A DNA stretch of 64,000 bases from Coprothermobacter sp. GTDB lineage: Bacteria; Caldisericota; Caldisericia; Cryosericales; Cryosericaceae. The translations under genes were made by a program, and so were the position numbers. Positions 42,928 through 51,442 of the stretch are shown here, piece by piece; the stretch's first letter is position 1, and every line of letters begins with the position of its first letter. The stretch spans positions 1 to 64,000 of the forward strand of contig PNOG01000011.1 of NCBI GenBank assembly GCA_013824685.1, given 5' to 3'. The notes below the pieces were generated by a model. The model had not been told where the DNA came from. It saw nothing but the letters and a program-made list of their open reading frames with translations, and ran no database searches.

Positions 42928-44079
42928 TCAGGGTGTAAGAACGAAGAGACCGGTGGCGAGAGCAAGGACGGAGCGCATTCCCGGCAGCTGAAACACTCGT
43001 ACCTCGTCGCTCTCAGCCGTACTCCACTGGCGCACTAGTGTGCGGGTCTTCATGTCGTAGATACCAAGGAAATAGACTGCAGTCTGAGAGGTGGTCTGTT
43101 CCTGGAACAGGAGTGCGCACTCTCCTTCGAAGACCGAGGCGCCGACCGCATTGAAGTTGAGTTTCGAGGCTGACAGGAGCTGCTGGCCGTCCCCACCGAC
43201 AATCTCCGCAGTGCGCCCGAAGGTCAGGAAGTAATTGCCCAGCGCACGAAGGCCGGGATTGTCGGAGGCGGCCGTCAGCTGGGCTATCTCTGTCCCTGTC
43301 TGGTCAAAGAGATAGCGGGGAAGGGGGCCGGCTACGCCCGATACGCTGAAGCTGTAACCGGCCAGGATGCGTGTGCCGCTCTCGTCGACAGCCGTGGTAA
43401 GCCCTGCGAGTCTCTGGTCAGGGTTGGGGACTGTGAACTTTGCAATGACCTTGCCTTGCGGCGAGACGGTGTAGATGGTACCGCCCGCCAGTGTCACGAC
43501 GAGCATGCCGCTGCGCGCAAGGCTGATCTGTGACCCACGGCCAAAATCGGGAACGGTATAACCGCCCATATATTTGCCCGCAATGTCGTAGGTGACGAAC
43601 TGCCGGGACTGGTTCTCGAGGAACGAGTAGACGACGGCAACTCCTCCGGTGACGGTAAACACGGCTTGCTCGACGACGCTGGGAGCTGTCGTCTTTCGCG
43701 ACCATTTCTGGCGAAGCGCATCGTCCAGCAGTGTCAGCCGCTGTCCCGCTACCAGAAGGTACTTGCCTGACGTACTCAACGTCAACGACGTGGGGCTGTC
43801 CGCCAGCTCCACGCCTTCGCTCTGGCTCGTCCATCCGAGCAGTGAAAACACCTGGCCGGCCGCGGTCAGGACATATCCCTGGTCCTGTGTGCCCACGATC
43901 CCAATGGGGTAATCACTGGTCTTGAACTGCGAGGCCACGTGCAGCGCCGTCTGTTTTCCACGAAGCGCCCACATGGTCGTGGCACTCACGGTTGCTGCCA
44001 CAATGACGAAGGCGGCCAGCCAGCGCCAATTGTGGAGGAACAGTTGCCGCAGACTATGTGACTGAACGGTTTTCTTCAT
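42928..44079 (-). CDS. Membrane-anchored beta-propeller-like protein of unknown function
   Basis: A 383-residue protein with a single signal-anchor helix (about 17-40) and an extracytoplasmic part made of repeated beta-strand blocks (GQVFSLLGW, SGKYLLVAGQRLTLLD, GTIYTVSPQGKVIAKF, TRILAGYSFSV, YFLTFGRTAEIV), as in PQQ- or WD-like propellers. No catalytic motif is evident. It starts the ligA-gatCAB operon. The Shine-Dalgarno is weak, with GGTGATGAG just before the ATG. Confidence 0.7.
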   Translation of the reverse strand: MKKTVQSHSLRQLFLHNWRWLAAFVIVAATVSATTMWALRGKQTALHVASQFKTSDYPIGIVGTQDQGYVLTAAGQVFSLLGWTSQSEGVELADSPTSLTLSTSGKYLLVAGQRLTLLDDALRQKWSRKTTAPSVVEQAVFTVTGGVAVVYSFLENQSRQFVTYDIAGKYMGGYTVPDFGRGSQISLARSGMLVVTLAGGTIYTVSPQGKVIAKFTVPNPDQRLAGLTTAVDESGTRILAGYSFSVSGVAGPLPRYLFDQTGTEIAQLTAASDNPGLRALGNYFLTFGRTAEIVGGDGQQLLSASKLNFNAVGASVFEGECALLFQEQTTSQTAVYFLGIYDMKTRTLVRQWSTAESDEVRVFQLPGMRSVLALATGLFVLTP

Positions 44080-44094
44080 CTCATCACCGTGACA

Positions 44095-44122
44095 ATTCTA
44101 GCCTGAACGCCCGATTTGGCAA
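44095..44122 (-). promoter_or_regulatory. Promoter of the propeller-ligA-gatCAB operon
   Basis: On the minus strand TTGCCA and TAGAAT with a 16-base spacer end 16 bases before the ATG at 44079. Confidence 0.6.
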
Positions 44123-44162
44123 AGAAGAGGCTGGCAGGAACAACGGCACGTGGCTCCTGGCG

Positions 44163-44190
44163 TTGCTTTTGACGGGTGCTCCAATATACT
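44163..44190 (+). promoter_or_regulatory. Promoter of tldD
   Basis: TTGCTT and TATACT with a 16-base spacer, 27 bases before the tldD GTG; divergent from the ligA-operon promoter. Confidence 0.6.
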
Positions 44191-44216
44191 GACCATATCG
44201 ACCAGGGAGGTGACCA

Positions 44217-45662
44217 GTGGACAAGTTTACGGAACGGGTCATTGCAGGCGCGAAGCGCCTCGGCGCAAGCTACTGCGATTGCCGTCTCATTGAGATGGAA
44301 CGCGAGGACGTCTCGGTTGTCGGGGGAGCACCCCGCGCCGTCGTGCATGCACACCAGCGTGGATTTGGAGTCCGCGTCATTGCGAATGGGGCATGGGGAT
44401 TCTCATCATCGTCCATCGTGACCGACGCCGAGGCTGACCATATCGCCGAAGAGGCAGTCGGCATAGCGAACGCGAGTGCGCTGGCAAAGAAGAAGGATGT
44501 CATACTGGCCCCCGTCTCGTCCGGCGAAGACATGATACCGCACCAGGCGGACGTGGATCCCTTCACGATTTCCGATTCTGACAAGATTGGACTGCTTGCC
44601 GAAGCCACCCGGGCGATGATGTTGCCGGGAGTCGTGCTTGCGCGAGGTCAGATGCAGTTTCTGAAGGAACGTAAGATCTTCGCATCGTCCGAGGGTTCAT
44701 ACATTGTTCAGGACCGGGTCGAGAGCGGAGCCGGCATCAGTGCCATGGCGGCAAGCGACAAAGGTGGTGTCCAGATACGCAGCTATCCCATGTCCTTCTC
44801 TGGCGACAACGCTCAGTCGGGCTGGGAATTCGTGGACGCCATGAAGCTTCTGGAACATGCGGAGCCGACCGCCAGGGAGGCACTGGCACTCCTTTCTGCG
44901 AAGCCGTGTCCGTCGGGATTCAAGGACCTCGTCGTTGGTGGGCAGCAGCTTGCGCTGCAAGTCCACGAGTCGTGTGGCCACCCCTCCGAGCTCGACCGGG
45001 TCATGGGGATGGAGGCGTCGTTCGCCGGGACATCGTTTCTGACGACCGACAAGAAAGGCAGCTTCCGCTATGGGTCTGACATCGTCAATCTGACTGCAGA
45101 TGCCACGATCCCCCACGCCCTGGGCGGACTCGCATATGACGATGAGGGGGTGAGGGGCCGCAAAGTGTACCTGGTGCGGGGCGGCATTTTTGAGCACTAC
45201 CTCAACTCGCGTGCATCAGCTCCCGTCGTCGGCGAGGAGCCCATGGGGGCGATGAGGGCCGACGGTTTCGCGCGTTCTCCTATTGTCCGTATGGTGAGCA
45301 TCAACCTCGAACCGGGCGACCTGACGTTCGAGCAGTTGATCGGGGGCGTGGAGGACGGCCTCTACGTGGACGGCATCAAGAGCTGGTCCATCGATGATCG
45401 GCGCCTGAACTTCCAGTTTGGCAGTGAGATCGCCTGGGAGATCAGGGGAGGGAAATTGCAGGACATGGTCAAGAACCCGACGTATACCGGCGTCACGTAT
45501 GAGTTCTGGAGATCCTGTGACGGCATCGGAGGCCTTGAGCTGTACCACGTGTGGGGTGTCGACAATTGTGGCAAAGGAGAGCCGATGCAGGTGGCACATG
45601 TGTCGCATGGCACATCGCCAGCCCGGTTCCGCCATGTTCAGGTGGGGGTGCTTCGTGAGTAA
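44217..45662 (+). CDS. tldD: Metalloprotease TldD
   Basis: A 481-residue subunit of the TldD/TldE peptidase, which degrades unfolded peptides and in some bacteria matures peptide natural products. The zinc motif HESCGH (HExxxH) is at 250-255; later zinc Cys may be in WRSCDGIGG. GTG at 44217 has GGGAGGTGA just upstream. The end overlaps the tldE start by eight bases. No RiPP precursor is seen nearby, so a housekeeping role is more likely. Confidence 0.95.
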   Translation: MDKFTERVIAGAKRLGASYCDCRLIEMEREDVSVVGGAPRAVVHAHQRGFGVRVIANGAWGFSSSSIVTDAEADHIAEEAVGIANASALAKKKDVILAPVSSGEDMIPHQADVDPFTISDSDKIGLLAEATRAMMLPGVVLARGQMQFLKERKIFASSEGSYIVQDRVESGAGISAMAASDKGGVQIRSYPMSFSGDNAQSGWEFVDAMKLLEHAEPTAREALALLSAKPCPSGFKDLVVGGQQLALQVHESCGHPSELDRVMGMEASFAGTSFLTTDKKGSFRYGSDIVNLTADATIPHALGGLAYDDEGVRGRKVYLVRGGIFEHYLNSRASAPVVGEEPMGAMRADGFARSPIVRMVSINLEPGDLTFEQLIGGVEDGLYVDGIKSWSIDDRRLNFQFGSEIAWEIRGGKLQDMVKNPTYTGVTYEFWRSCDGIGGLELYHVWGVDNCGKGEPMQVAHVSHGTSPARFRHVQVGVLRE

Positions 45663-46998
45663 GGAACTGCTTCACGGCCTCATGCACGACGCACTGAGGG
45701 CGTCGGATGCAGACCAGACAGAGATCGTGACCATGACGTCCAACAGCGCTCTCACGTGGTATGCCGAGAACATTATCCATCAGAACGTGGCTGAGCATAC
45801 GGCGCAGGTTCAGGTTCGCGCCATTGTCGGGAAGAAGGTCGGAAGTGCCTCGACGACCGACTGCTCTCCCGAGGGCCTGGCGCTCGTTGTGCGGCAGGCA
45901 TCGCAGGCTGCGCGGCTCATGACCGACGATCCCGATTTCCCAGGCCTTCCGTCGCCTCAGCCGATCGCCGCAGGAAGCGTCGGTGGATGGGTTGCGGCGA
46001 CTGCCGCCTCCCGGCCCGGAGAACGTGTTCTGGCGGTGAAGAAGGTCATTGAGCGCGCGGAGCACGAGAGCCTGCGCGCGGCCGGGACCTATCAGGTACA
46101 GAGCTCTGAACTGGCAGTCGTGAGTTCGATGGGCGTGGCGGCCTATCACCAGTACACGGTCGCAGGGCTGAAAGCCGTCGTCATGGGCGATGACAGTTCC
46201 GGGTATGGACGGATGTCGTCAGCCGATGTTGCGGACATCGATCCGGAAGCCGTGGGCGAGAAAGCCGTACTCACGGCGGTTGAAACACAGCATCCCATCG
46301 AGGTCGAGCCCGGAGCCTTTGAGGTGGTCCTGAGCCCGTTTGCCGTCGAGGAGCTCATGGGCATGCTGGCCTATCTTGCCCTGTCCGCTCGCAGTGTCGA
46401 GCAGCACACGTGTTTCCTGGAGGGGCACGAGGGCGAGCTGCTCGCCTCCCCTATCGTCAGTCTGTATGACGACGGGCTGGATCCCGAAGGAATGCCCATT
46501 CCTTTCGACTTCGAGGGCATGCCGAAGCGCCGTGTCGATTTCCTGACTGAAGGCAAGGGAGGGAACGTCGTGTACGATTCCTACTACGCAGCCAAGATGG
46601 GTCGCGCGACGACAGGACATTCGCTTCAGCAGCCAAATGACATTGGCCCCTATCCCCTCAACATCTTCATGGGCGCGGGTGACAGCAGTGAGGCTGACAT
46701 GGTTTCCCACGTTGAGCGAGGCATCTACGTGACCCGTTTCTGGTACGGAAACCCTGTTGAGCCGCGGCGTGCGGTGGTCACCGGGACGACGCGCGACGGC
46801 ACGTACCTCATCGAGAACGGCCGCAAGACGCATGGTGTTCGAAACCTGCGGTTCACGCAGGGGCTCGTCGACATGCTTGCGCACACAGTCGAAATCAGCC
46901 GGAACCGCGCGGTCCTGGCTTCATCATTCGGAATCGGCGCGATGGTGCTCCCCAGTATCCGTGCCGAGGAGTTCCAGTTCACCGGTGTGACGCGGTAA
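45655..46998 (+). CDS. tldE: TldE (PmbA) family protein
   Basis: A 447-residue partner of TldD of the same U62 fold; it lacks the HExxxH motif and shapes the substrate channel. Features: NSALTWYAENIIHQN, KKVGSASTTDCSPEGLA, VEPGAFEVVLSPFAVEELM, FLTEGKGGNVVYDSYYAAKMG and the C-terminal GVRNLRFTQGLVDML. The GTG at 45655, overlapping the tldD stop, has GGGGGTG six bases upstream; a longer in-frame extension lies inside tldD and is rejected. Confidence 0.92.
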   Translation: MSKELLHGLMHDALRASDADQTEIVTMTSNSALTWYAENIIHQNVAEHTAQVQVRAIVGKKVGSASTTDCSPEGLALVVRQASQAARLMTDDPDFPGLPSPQPIAAGSVGGWVAATAASRPGERVLAVKKVIERAEHESLRAAGTYQVQSSELAVVSSMGVAAYHQYTVAGLKAVVMGDDSSGYGRMSSADVADIDPEAVGEKAVLTAVETQHPIEVEPGAFEVVLSPFAVEELMGMLAYLALSARSVEQHTCFLEGHEGELLASPIVSLYDDGLDPEGMPIPFDFEGMPKRRVDFLTEGKGGNVVYDSYYAAKMGRATTGHSLQQPNDIGPYPLNIFMGAGDSSEADMVSHVERGIYVTRFWYGNPVEPRRAVVTGTTRDGTYLIENGRKTHGVRNLRFTQGLVDMLAHTVEISRNRAVLASSFGIGAMVLPSIRAEEFQFTGVTR

Positions 46999-47023
46999 CA
47001 GAACGGCAAAGGGAGGAACACAG

Positions 47024-48019
47024 ATGAGACGTATCGCAATCATGACAGCAGGGGCGGACGCACCAGGGATGAACGCAGCCATTCGCTCCGTTGCAAGGCG
47101 TTCGTTTGAGCTCGGATATGATGTCCTGATGGTACGGGATGGGTTCGAAGGACTTGTGCGCGGGGACATCGAGATTATGAACAAGAAGACGGTATCCGGT
47201 ATCCTTCCTCTGGGTGGAAGTATTCTCGGCAGTTCTCGGGTGTCGCCCGAGTTTGCGGTCCAGAACCTGGGGAAAATACGCGATGTCCTGGAAAGCAACA
47301 GCATCACGACCAGTATCATCATCGGCGACCGCAGTGCCGTCGGTGTGGCGGCAGTGTTTGATGCAAACAGTATTCCGTGTGTCGTCGTGCCCAATACCAT
47401 CGACAATGACATCTTTGGCACCGACTTCAGCATAGGATTCGACAGCGCGATCACGACTATCAGCGATGCGCTGGACAAGCTCCATTCGACGGCGTCGGCG
47501 CATCACCGGGTCATGATCGTGGAGGTCATGGGTCGTCAGTCCGGCTGGCTGGCGCTGTACGGCGGCCTCGCAGGGGGAGCCGATTTCATTGCCATCCCTG
47601 AGCAGCCCGTACCGATAGAGACGCTGGCAACACACCTCAAGCAGCGGAAGGAAGAAGGGAAGGATTTCTCCATCGTCGTCGTCGCCGAGGGATACTCGGT
47701 AGCCACACATGAACCGACTGCTGCGGGCAGGCCTGTGGCAGGATACGGACTGGCAGAAGCATTGGCCAGCACGACCAACCTGTCCATACGCGTCACGGTG
47801 CTGGGGTATCTTCAGCGGGGCGGCTCGCCCACGGTCTTTGACAGGCTTCTGGCTACCCGACTCGGCCTTGCGGCCGTGAACGCGGTACGTGAAGGCAAGT
47901 CTGGAATCCTTGTGGGTGAGGTTGGGCAGCGCATCGCCTTCACCGACCTCAGGGAAGCGACGATTCAGCCGCATGTCATCCCGGCCGAGATCGTCCTTCA
48001 AGCCAAGACCTTCTACTAG
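47024..48019 (+). CDS. Phosphofructokinase family protein with atypical donor-site residues
   Basis: A 331-residue PFK-A fold protein. Conserved catalysis is present: PNTIDND (123-129) with the catalytic Asp, EVMGRQSGW, HHR, and GYLQRGGSPTVFDR. The phosphoryl-donor loops differ from both known types: GADAPGMN replaces GGDAPGMN, GDRS (101-104) replaces GGDGS (ATP) or GGDDS (PPi), and PNTIDND replaces PGTIDND (ATP) or PKTIDND (PPi). It may phosphorylate fructose 6-phosphate or another sugar phosphate. GGGAGG precedes the ATG. It sits 25 bases after tldE and is followed by a terminator. Confidence 0.88.
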   Translation: MRRIAIMTAGADAPGMNAAIRSVARRSFELGYDVLMVRDGFEGLVRGDIEIMNKKTVSGILPLGGSILGSSRVSPEFAVQNLGKIRDVLESNSITTSIIIGDRSAVGVAAVFDANSIPCVVVPNTIDNDIFGTDFSIGFDSAITTISDALDKLHSTASAHHRVMIVEVMGRQSGWLALYGGLAGGADFIAIPEQPVPIETLATHLKQRKEEGKDFSIVVVAEGYSVATHEPTAAGRPVAGYGLAEALASTTNLSIRVTVLGYLQRGGSPTVFDRLLATRLGLAAVNAVREGKSGILVGEVGQRIAFTDLREATIQPHVIPAEIVLQAKTFY

Positions 48020-48049
48020 ATCCTGGCCGACCAGTCGCACCCCTGCTTG

Positions 48050-48089
48050 ACAGCAAACGCCCCGGTCTGATGGCCGGGGCGTTTGCTGT
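48050..48089. terminator. Terminator between convergent phosphofructokinase and nadE genes
   Basis: ACAGCAAACGCCCCGG pairs with CCGGGGCGTTTGCTGT (16 bp) over an 8-base loop. On the plus strand it is followed by TGACC. It closes both converging genes. Confidence 0.8.
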
Positions 48090-48115
48090 TGACCGATGTT
48101 GTGAGGTGACGTGGA

Positions 48116-48943
48116 CTACTTCCGCCAGTCGCGTGGGTAGAGAAAATCGATGCCGACGGTGCGCTGGGACAGCTTGGCGATAGGAGGAGAGACGCGCTTG
48201 AACTGCGATGCCAGCATCTTGTGCTCGACCCGGTGCACAAGATCGAGTTCGAAGCCTTCTGAGGTGACTTCGGCGGATGAACAGCGCTGGTCGACCAGGA
48301 GGTACAGGACCTGGTCGAGCGTCTCATAGCTCACGCCGATTTCTCCCTCATCCGTCTGGCCGGCCCAGAGGTCGGCGGAAGGCGGCTTGGCGATGACCTG
48401 CTGAGGAAGTCCAATGTGACGCGCGAGCGACCGCACCTGGGTCTTGTACAGGTCGCCAATGGGCATGATGGCACATGCCATGTCACCATACCAGGTCGAA
48501 TAGCCGACCAGCAGTTCGCTCTTGTTGCTGGTTCCGACGACGAGTGCATTCTCCTTCTTCGACTGGTCGAAAATGACGGCCATGCGCAGGCGAGCCAGCA
48601 GGTTGCCCGTCCGCAGCCGGTCCATGCCGGGCTGCAGTGCGAGGTACGCATCGGCCATGCCGCTGATGTCCAGTTCCTGCCAGGGAATGCCGCAGAACTC
48701 GAACATCGTGTGGGCATCGCGTCTGCTTTCGTCGGAACTGGCGCTGTAGGGAAGGAAGATGGCGTGAACATGGTCGGCCCCGAGAGCGTCGACGGCGAGT
48801 TTGAGCACCAACGCAGAGTCCAGTCCGCCGGAAAGCGCGATGCACGCCTCTGTGAACCCACTCGTGTGCAGCTCTTCCTGGACGAACCGTTTGAGATAGT
48901 CATAGACAAGTGCGTTGTTGAGTGCAAGGGCGTCCGCCGTCAT
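48116..48943 (-). CDS. nadE: NAD synthetase
   Basis: A 275-residue enzyme making NAD from deamido-NAD. The PP-loop SGGLDS is at 38-43; GTSNKSELLVGYSTWYGDMACAIMPIGDLYKTQV and KPPSADLWAGQTDEGEIG are hallmark segments. It has only the synthetase half. The preceding gene encodes a separate nitrilase-fold protein that could supply ammonia from glutamine. ATG overlaps the previous stop by four bases. Confidence 0.96.
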   Translation of the reverse strand: MTADALALNNALVYDYLKRFVQEELHTSGFTEACIALSGGLDSALVLKLAVDALGADHVHAIFLPYSASSDESRRDAHTMFEFCGIPWQELDISGMADAYLALQPGMDRLRTGNLLARLRMAVIFDQSKKENALVVGTSNKSELLVGYSTWYGDMACAIMPIGDLYKTQVRSLARHIGLPQQVIAKPPSADLWAGQTDEGEIGVSYETLDQVLYLLVDQRCSSAEVTSEGFELDLVHRVEHKMLASQFKRVSPPIAKLSQRTVGIDFLYPRDWRK

Positions 48944-49779
48944 GAGTTCCTCCTCGTTTCCAGAGCATGGCGCACGATCTCCAGGTCTTCCTCCCGGCGA
49001 ATGGGAAGCTGGTAGCGGTGTCGTGCAATGTGCGCCGTGTCGACGGTCCCGAGGACCTGCACTGCCTCGAACCGTGGGGCCGAGACGGTGATCCCTCCGA
49101 CTGGGTCGCTCAGAGCCGAACCTCCGTAGAACCCGAGGCCGTCATCGAATCCCACGCGGTTCACATACACGACGAACATCCCGAGGAACGTGCTGGCGGA
49201 ACCGAGAGCCAGGCCGACGGTCTGCTCGATTGCCAGTTCCTCGCCGCCAAATCCGCGTGCCGGCATGGCACTGGGCGCCAGCAGCAGCTCCACGCCGAGA
49301 GCTGCCATGGTGGACACCTCGAGGGGATGGAACAGGTCACGACAGATGACGATGCCGGTCCGCCCAAACCGTGTGTCGAAGACCGAGAGTTGCCTCCCGC
49401 GTCCAAGGAACTTGAGTTCCTCGAACATGCCGTGTGTGGGCAGGTACATCTTGCGGTGGACGTGGCGGACTTCACCGGCGTCCATGAAGAACGCACTGTT
49501 GTAGGGAATGCCGTCTTCGCCTTGTTCCACGAAGCCTGCGCAGATCGCGATGTGGCGCGAAAGCTCACGGAGGCTGGCGAACTCGGGGCAGTCGGCGGGG
49601 CGCATGACGTCGAGCGTCTGGTCCTTGAGGGCGTAACCGGTGAGTGAAAGCTCCGGGAAGACGATCAGGTCGGCGCCGGCCTCAAGCGCCTGCTCCGCCT
49701 GGGCGATGTGCATCTTCACGTTGACTTCCAGGTCGCCGCACGCAGGGTTCACCTGGGCAAGAGCGACGGTATACGTCAT
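48940..49779 (-). CDS. Nitrilase-superfamily amidohydrolase, probable glutaminase partner of NadE
   Basis: A 279-residue CN-hydrolase with the Glu-Lys-Cys triad at Glu43 (FPELSLTGY), Lys110 (RKMYLP) and Cys146 (VICRDLF). HGMFEE resembles the equivalent loop of the N-terminal amidase domain of two-domain NAD synthetases. It overlaps both neighbours by ATGA. The likely role is glutamine hydrolysis for NadE, as a split version of the fused enzyme; a stand-alone amidase is the alternative. Confidence 0.88.
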   Translation of the reverse strand: MTYTVALAQVNPACGDLEVNVKMHIAQAEQALEAGADLIVFPELSLTGYALKDQTLDVMRPADCPEFASLRELSRHIAICAGFVEQGEDGIPYNSAFFMDAGEVRHVHRKMYLPTHGMFEELKFLGRGRQLSVFDTRFGRTGIVICRDLFHPLEVSTMAALGVELLLAPSAMPARGFGGEELAIEQTVGLALGSASTFLGMFVVYVNRVGFDDGLGFYGGSALSDPVGGITVSAPRFEAVQVLGTVDTAHIARHRYQLPIRREEDLEIVRHALETRRNS

Positions 49780-50342
49780 CGAACCTCCCCCACGGGACGA
49801 ATATTGTGACGGACCAGGACAAGCACGGGAAGGCCGAGAAGAATGACAACGGCTGCCTCACCGGCTAGGATCGAGAGTGCCACCGGCACGTAGACTCCCC
49901 ACGAGAAGTGCGTCAGGATGAAGTGCAGACCCGCAGTGAGACTGTGTGTGAGAGGCAGGTTCTCGGCTCCCGGCAGGATGAGTGTCGATACGTATACCGG
50001 CACGATGAGCGCGTTGAGGACGATCGGCGGTATGGCCGCCAGCCAGAGCTTGCCGGTTCTGCGCAAACGTTGTGTGAGAAGGGCGGCCAGCGCGGTCACA
50101 CCGGTGCCGATGACGACATCGATGAGACCAAACGGGGAGAACATGTTGGCCACAAGGCAACCGACGACCACGCCAAGGACTGCCTCGTCGAGCAGAAAGG
50201 GCAGCAGGACCAGAGCCTCACCCAGCCGGAATTGCACCGCTCCGTAGCTGATAGCACTGAAAGGTGGAACCACTGTGAAGACGATGTACATTGCGGCAAT
50301 GAGGGCGGCGCGCGTAATCTGGACAGTACTGTGGCGGTTCAT
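49776..50342 (-). CDS. QueT-family transporter substrate-binding membrane subunit
   Basis: A 188-residue polytopic membrane protein with about five or six helices. ISYGAVQFRLGEALVLLPFL and the VVGCLVANMFSPFGLIDVVIGT region match the QueT family, S-components of energy-coupling factor (ECF) transporters generally assigned to queuosine precursors. Its place in an NAD-synthesis operon raises the option of a nicotinate-type substrate. The energising EcfA/EcfT subunits are not in the window. ATGA overlaps with both neighbours. Confidence 0.85.
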   Translation of the reverse strand: MNRHSTVQITRAALIAAMYIVFTVVPPFSAISYGAVQFRLGEALVLLPFLLDEAVLGVVVGCLVANMFSPFGLIDVVIGTGVTALAALLTQRLRRTGKLWLAAIPPIVLNALIVPVYVSTLILPGAENLPLTHSLTAGLHFILTHFSWGVYVPVALSILAGEAAVVILLGLPVLVLVRHNIRPVGEVR

Positions 50343-50671
50343 TCCGGAGATGCGTGCTCGCCGGGAAGAGTTGTCGTCGTGGTGTCGGCGATATCCTTAC
50401 TCCCGCCGTTTGCTTTCAGCCGTTTGCTTTGCTCAAGCATCGTTCCGCGAAACCTCTTGCGGAGGGCCATGTCTCCGGCGAGAGCGATCACGGTGGCAAG
50501 CAGCAGCCCGATGAAGAAGGAGGCGTAGGCCAGTGCCTCGGCTGACGTTTGGATGGTCGGAAAGAACAGAATGCTTAGCTTGATGGGTGTCGTGCGCAAT
50601 GGACCAATGATAAGTGCGAAGACGACAAATACGACAAGAAGGACGAGCAGACTGGTCAACACTCGCTTCAT
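50339..50671 (-). CDS. LapA-domain-like small membrane protein
   Basis: A 110-residue protein with two membrane helices (about 5-27 and 47-70) joined by a short segment with PIKLSILFF, as in LapA/DUF1049 proteins. A charged, Thr-rich cytoplasmic tail follows. GGAGGTG precedes the ATG at 50671. It is the first gene of the NAD operon; the functional link is unclear. Confidence 0.72.
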   Translation of the reverse strand: MKRVLTSLLVLLVVFVVFALIIGPLRTTPIKLSILFFPTIQTSAEALAYASFFIGLLLATVIALAGDMALRKRFRGTMLEQSKRLKANGGSKDIADTTTTTLPGEHASPE

Positions 50672-50694
50672 ATAACACCTCCAGAATTCACTCC

Positions 50695-50700
50695 ATTATA
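50695..50700 (-). promoter_or_regulatory. Possible -10 of the LapA-QueT-nitrilase-nadE operon
   Basis: A perfect TATAAT on the minus strand, 23 bases before the ATG at 50671. No good -35 at standard spacing is seen; the nearest candidate has an off-consensus hexamer. It would overlap the csoR-type promoter head to head. Confidence 0.4.
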
Positions 50701-50712
50701 CTATAAGCATTC

Positions 50713-50740
50713 TTGACAACGGCAACTATCCGCCTAATAT
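50713..50740 (+). promoter_or_regulatory. Promoter of the csoR-type gene
   Basis: A consensus TTGACA is separated by 16 bases from TAATAT, predicting a start near 50747, only about 8 bases before the ATG. Confidence 0.75.
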
Positions 50741-50754
50741 ACCCCAAGGGGTAT
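50739..50754. promoter_or_regulatory. Putative CsoR-family operator
   Basis: ATACCCC-AA-GGGGTAT, an inverted repeat with perfect 7-bp arms, overlaps the -10, the predicted transcript start and the ribosome-binding AAGGGG, ending directly at the ATG. CsoR-family sites are typically G-tract palindromes of this look, so autoregulation is likely. Confidence 0.65.
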
Positions 50755-51012
50755 ATGATGGAGAAGACACAGGTCCTACATAGCCTTCGACGTGTCGAAG
50801 GGCAGTTGCGCGGGATTCAGAAGATGGTCGACGAAGGTCGACCGTGCGATGAAGTTCTGGCGCAGCTTGTGGCTGCTCATGCGGCCATAGGCCGCATCGG
50901 AACCGACATCCTTCTCAACGAAGTCGGCTGCCGCGTGCAGCAGGATCTTGCCCCCGAGAAGGAACTTGAGCGCCTGGAGAAGCTTCTTCTCACATACAGT
51001 GAGCTCAAGTAG
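50755..51012 (+). CDS. CsoR/CstR-family metal- or sulfur-sensing repressor
   Basis: An 85-residue all-helical DUF156 repressor. [37 protein letters not shown] is the family signature. Cys31 is conserved; the second position reads NEVGC with Cys59, but the His of the copper-type HxxxC motif is absent. That pattern is closer to dithiol or persulfide sensors such as CstR than to copper CsoR, though the Cys spacing (28) is one less than usual. It is followed 34 bases later by a thioredoxin gene. ATGs at 50755 and 50758 are adjacent. Confidence 0.85.
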   Translation: MMEKTQVLHSLRRVEGQLRGIQKMVDEGRPCDEVLAQLVAAHAAIGRIGTDILLNEVGCRVQQDLAPEKELERLEKLLLTYSELK

Positions 51013-51046
51013 AATGGTGAAGCAGACATCCTGCAAGGAGGAACAC

Positions 51047-51382
51047 GTGGAAGACAACGAGATTGTTGCAACAACTGCGAATTTTCAGAGCGAGGTCCTC
51101 TCTTCTTCGCTGCCTGTGCTGGTCGATTTTTGGGCTGTGTGGTGCGCTCCATGCCGCATGATTGCACCGGTCGTTTCCGAGATCGCCAATGAATACACAG
51201 GCAAGTTGAAGGTCGCTCGTCTGAATGTGGACGACAATCAGGAGATTGCCGCTCGCTATGGTATCATGAGTATACCAACACTGGCACTGTTCAAGGGCGG
51301 GGTCGTCATCGACCAGGTTGTCGGCGCCGTTCCGAAGCGGACCATCACCGCGAAGATCGACGGCCTGCTCCAGAAGAGTTAG
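51047..51382 (+). CDS. trxA: Thioredoxin
   Basis: A 111-residue cytoplasmic thiol oxidoreductase with the full thioredoxin fold. The redox centre is WCAPC (32-36; Ala replaces the usual Gly), followed by [10 protein letters not shown] and the cis-proline SIPTL. The start is GTG at 51047 with AAGGAGG six bases upstream. It lies in one transcript with the csoR-type gene, which suggests a thiol/persulfide or copper stress link. Confidence 0.95.
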   Translation: MEDNEIVATTANFQSEVLSSSLPVLVDFWAVWCAPCRMIAPVVSEIANEYTGKLKVARLNVDDNQEIAARYGIMSIPTLALFKGGVVIDQVVGAVPKRTITAKIDGLLQKS

Positions 51383-51403
51383 AACGCCTTCACAGTTCTC
51401 CAG

Positions 51404-51436
51404 AGCGGGTGGTGACCTTCGTGGTTGCCGCCCGCT
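51404..51436 (+). terminator. Hairpin after the csoR-trx pair
   Basis: A 14-bp stem (AGCGGGTGGTGACC with GGTTGCCGCCCGCT, three G-T pairs) over a TTCGT loop lies 21 bases past the trx stop. The following T content is weak. Confidence 0.55.
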
Positions 51437-51442
51437 TCCTGC

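Noticed and set aside
44217-46998. TldD/TldE as part of a peptide natural-product cluster
   Set aside because: No short precursor gene, cyclase or exporter is nearby; the pair sits with a phosphofructokinase, as in housekeeping contexts.
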